Origin: Kitasatospora sp. GAS204B
GTDB lineage: Bacteria > Actinomycetota > Actinomycetes > Streptomycetales > Streptomycetaceae
Direction of reading: 5' to 3'
Assembly: GCF_029892155.1 (NCBI RefSeq)
Contig: NZ_JARZAG010000005.1
Coordinates: 62,001-126,000, forward strand
DNA length: 64,000 bases
This document shows, one piece after another, positions 63,260 to 64,000 of this stretch. The notes beneath the pieces were generated by a model. The model did not search any database, was not told the origin of the DNA, and was given only the letters and a program-made list of their open reading frames with translations. Made by a program: the position numbers and the translations under genes. Position 1 is the stretch's first letter. The number at the start of each line of letters is the position of its first letter.

Positions 63260-64000
63260 GGCCCTGGACGGTCGTCCTCACCGGAGCCGGCGGGTTCATC
63301 GGCGGGGCCACGCTCGACGCGCTGCGGCGGACGCACGAGCCCGACGGCCGTCCGGTGCGAGTGCGGGCGGTCGTCCGGACCCCGCCGCCGAGCGACGCCG
63401 ACCGCGCTCCCGGGGTGCGGTGGGTGACGGCGGATCTCACCGATCCGGCATCGCTGCACGGCCTCTTCGAGGGCGCGGACGCGGTGGTGCACGCCGCCTC
63501 GTACGTGGGCCCGGACGAGGCGACGGCCGACGCCGTCAACCGGGCGGGAACCGCGAGCCTGATGGCGCGGGCGAGCGCGGCCGGCGTGCCACGGCTCGTC
63601 CAACTCTCGACCGTCGCGGTCTACGGCCGCGGCCCGCACCGGGGCGCCGCCGAGGACGAACTGGCCCCCGCTCCGGGCTCGGTGGCCAGTCGCACGCGGC
63701 TCGCCGGCGAGGCGTCGACGCTGGCCGCAGGTGGCCTGGTGCTGCGCGCCGGGCTGGTCCTCGGCGCGGGTGACCGCTGGGTGGTGCCGGCACTCGCGGA
63801 TCTGGTCCGACGGGTGCCGGCCCACTGGGACGGCGGGCAGGCCCTGCTGTCGGTGGTCGCGGTCGAGGACCTGGCCCGACTGCTCACCGCCGCCGCGCTG
63901 GCACCGCGCCCGGTCACCGGCGTCTACCACGCGGGCCACCCGGCGCCGGTGCGCAATCGCGACCTGCTGGCGGCGCTCGCCGAACACGACCTGCTGCCAC
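63256..64000 (+). CDS. NAD-dependent epimerase/dehydratase-like protein (3' end beyond window)
   Basis: At least 248 residues of an extended short-chain dehydrogenase fold. The NAD(P)-binding motif GAGGFIGG is at about residues 10-17; ADLTDP and the LSTVAVYG strand follow. Where most relatives have YxxxK the sequence reads VASRT, so the usual catalytic Tyr and Lys are not visible. It starts at GTG 63256, overlapping the receptor stop by 4 nt, and so is co-translated with it. Genes of this type accompany gamma-butyrolactone receptors and are thought to act in making or modifying the signal. The role here is inferred from that pairing. Confidence 0.85.
   Translation, partial: MRPWTVVLTGAGGFIGGATLDALRRTHEPDGRPVRVRAVVRTPPPSDADRAPGVRWVTADLTDPASLHGLFEGADAVVHAASYVGPDEATADAVNRAGTASLMARASAAGVPRLVQLSTVAVYGRGPHRGAAEDELAPAPGSVASRTRLAGEASTLAAGGLVLRAGLVLGAGDRWVVPALADLVRRVPAHWDGGQALLSVVAVEDLARLLTAAALAPRPVTGVYHAGHPAPVRNRDLLAALAEHDLLP

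Overview
The window is very GC-rich, with strong G/C bias at third codon positions. It carries class 1 modular polyketide synthases, a gamma-butyrolactone-receptor-type regulator, a bldA-type TTA codon, a nickel-repressor-like operator before sodF, and an Rpf protein. Together these point to a Streptomyces or Kitasatospora chromosome, with a large type I polyketide cluster (positions 1-47 kb) next to mostly ordinary actinomycete genes (48-64 kb).

Layout. On the minus strand four giant PKS genes read right to left: PKS D (47003-31473, three modules), PKS C (28788-18094, two modules), PKS B (18033-8371, two modules) and PKS A (8251 to beyond the left edge, at least two modules). C, B and A are separated by only 60 and 119 bp and are probably co-transcribed. 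D is a separate unit. A two-gene DrrAB-type ABC exporter sits on the plus strand between C and D, and three strong hairpins separate its 3' end from that of PKS D. All seven ATs in A, C and D carry malonyl signatures (GHSIGE, HAFH); both ATs in B carry methylmalonyl signatures (GHSQGE, YASH). Every KR that can be read looks B-type. DH domains with an intact HxxxGxxxxP motif occur in A1, A2, C1, C2, D2 and D3. I see no ER, loading module or thioesterase, so both ends of the assembly line lie outside the window. If the genes act in transcriptional order, the nine visible modules would give a hydroxyl, a conjugated tetraene, two methyl/hydroxyl units and a diene: a polyene-polyol fragment.

Divergent from PKS D is a ureohydrolase (agmatinase/amidinohydrolase family). 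In known guanidino- and amino-polyketide pathways such enzymes unmask an amine, so an arginine-derived starter unit is plausible but unproven. Next comes a tight operon: a YbdK/GCS2 carboxylate-amine ligase with a TTA codon, an amidotransferase closely resembling N-acetylglutaminylglutamine amidotransferase, and an S9 peptidase. This looks like a small dipeptide-amide system without its usual synthetase, and is the most unusual locus here.

The remainder holds an arylamine N-acetyltransferase, a CorA-type transporter, an Rpf protein, a Yx(FWY)xxD lipoprotein, an MFS transporter, several small genes of unknown function, Fe/Mn superoxide dismutase with a Nur-like operator, a 5'-truncated ADP-ribosylglycohydrolase, and at the right edge a ScbR/ArpA-like receptor overlapping an NAD-dependent epimerase-like gene. 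That last pair is typical of gamma-butyrolactone signalling loci that govern antibiotic clusters.
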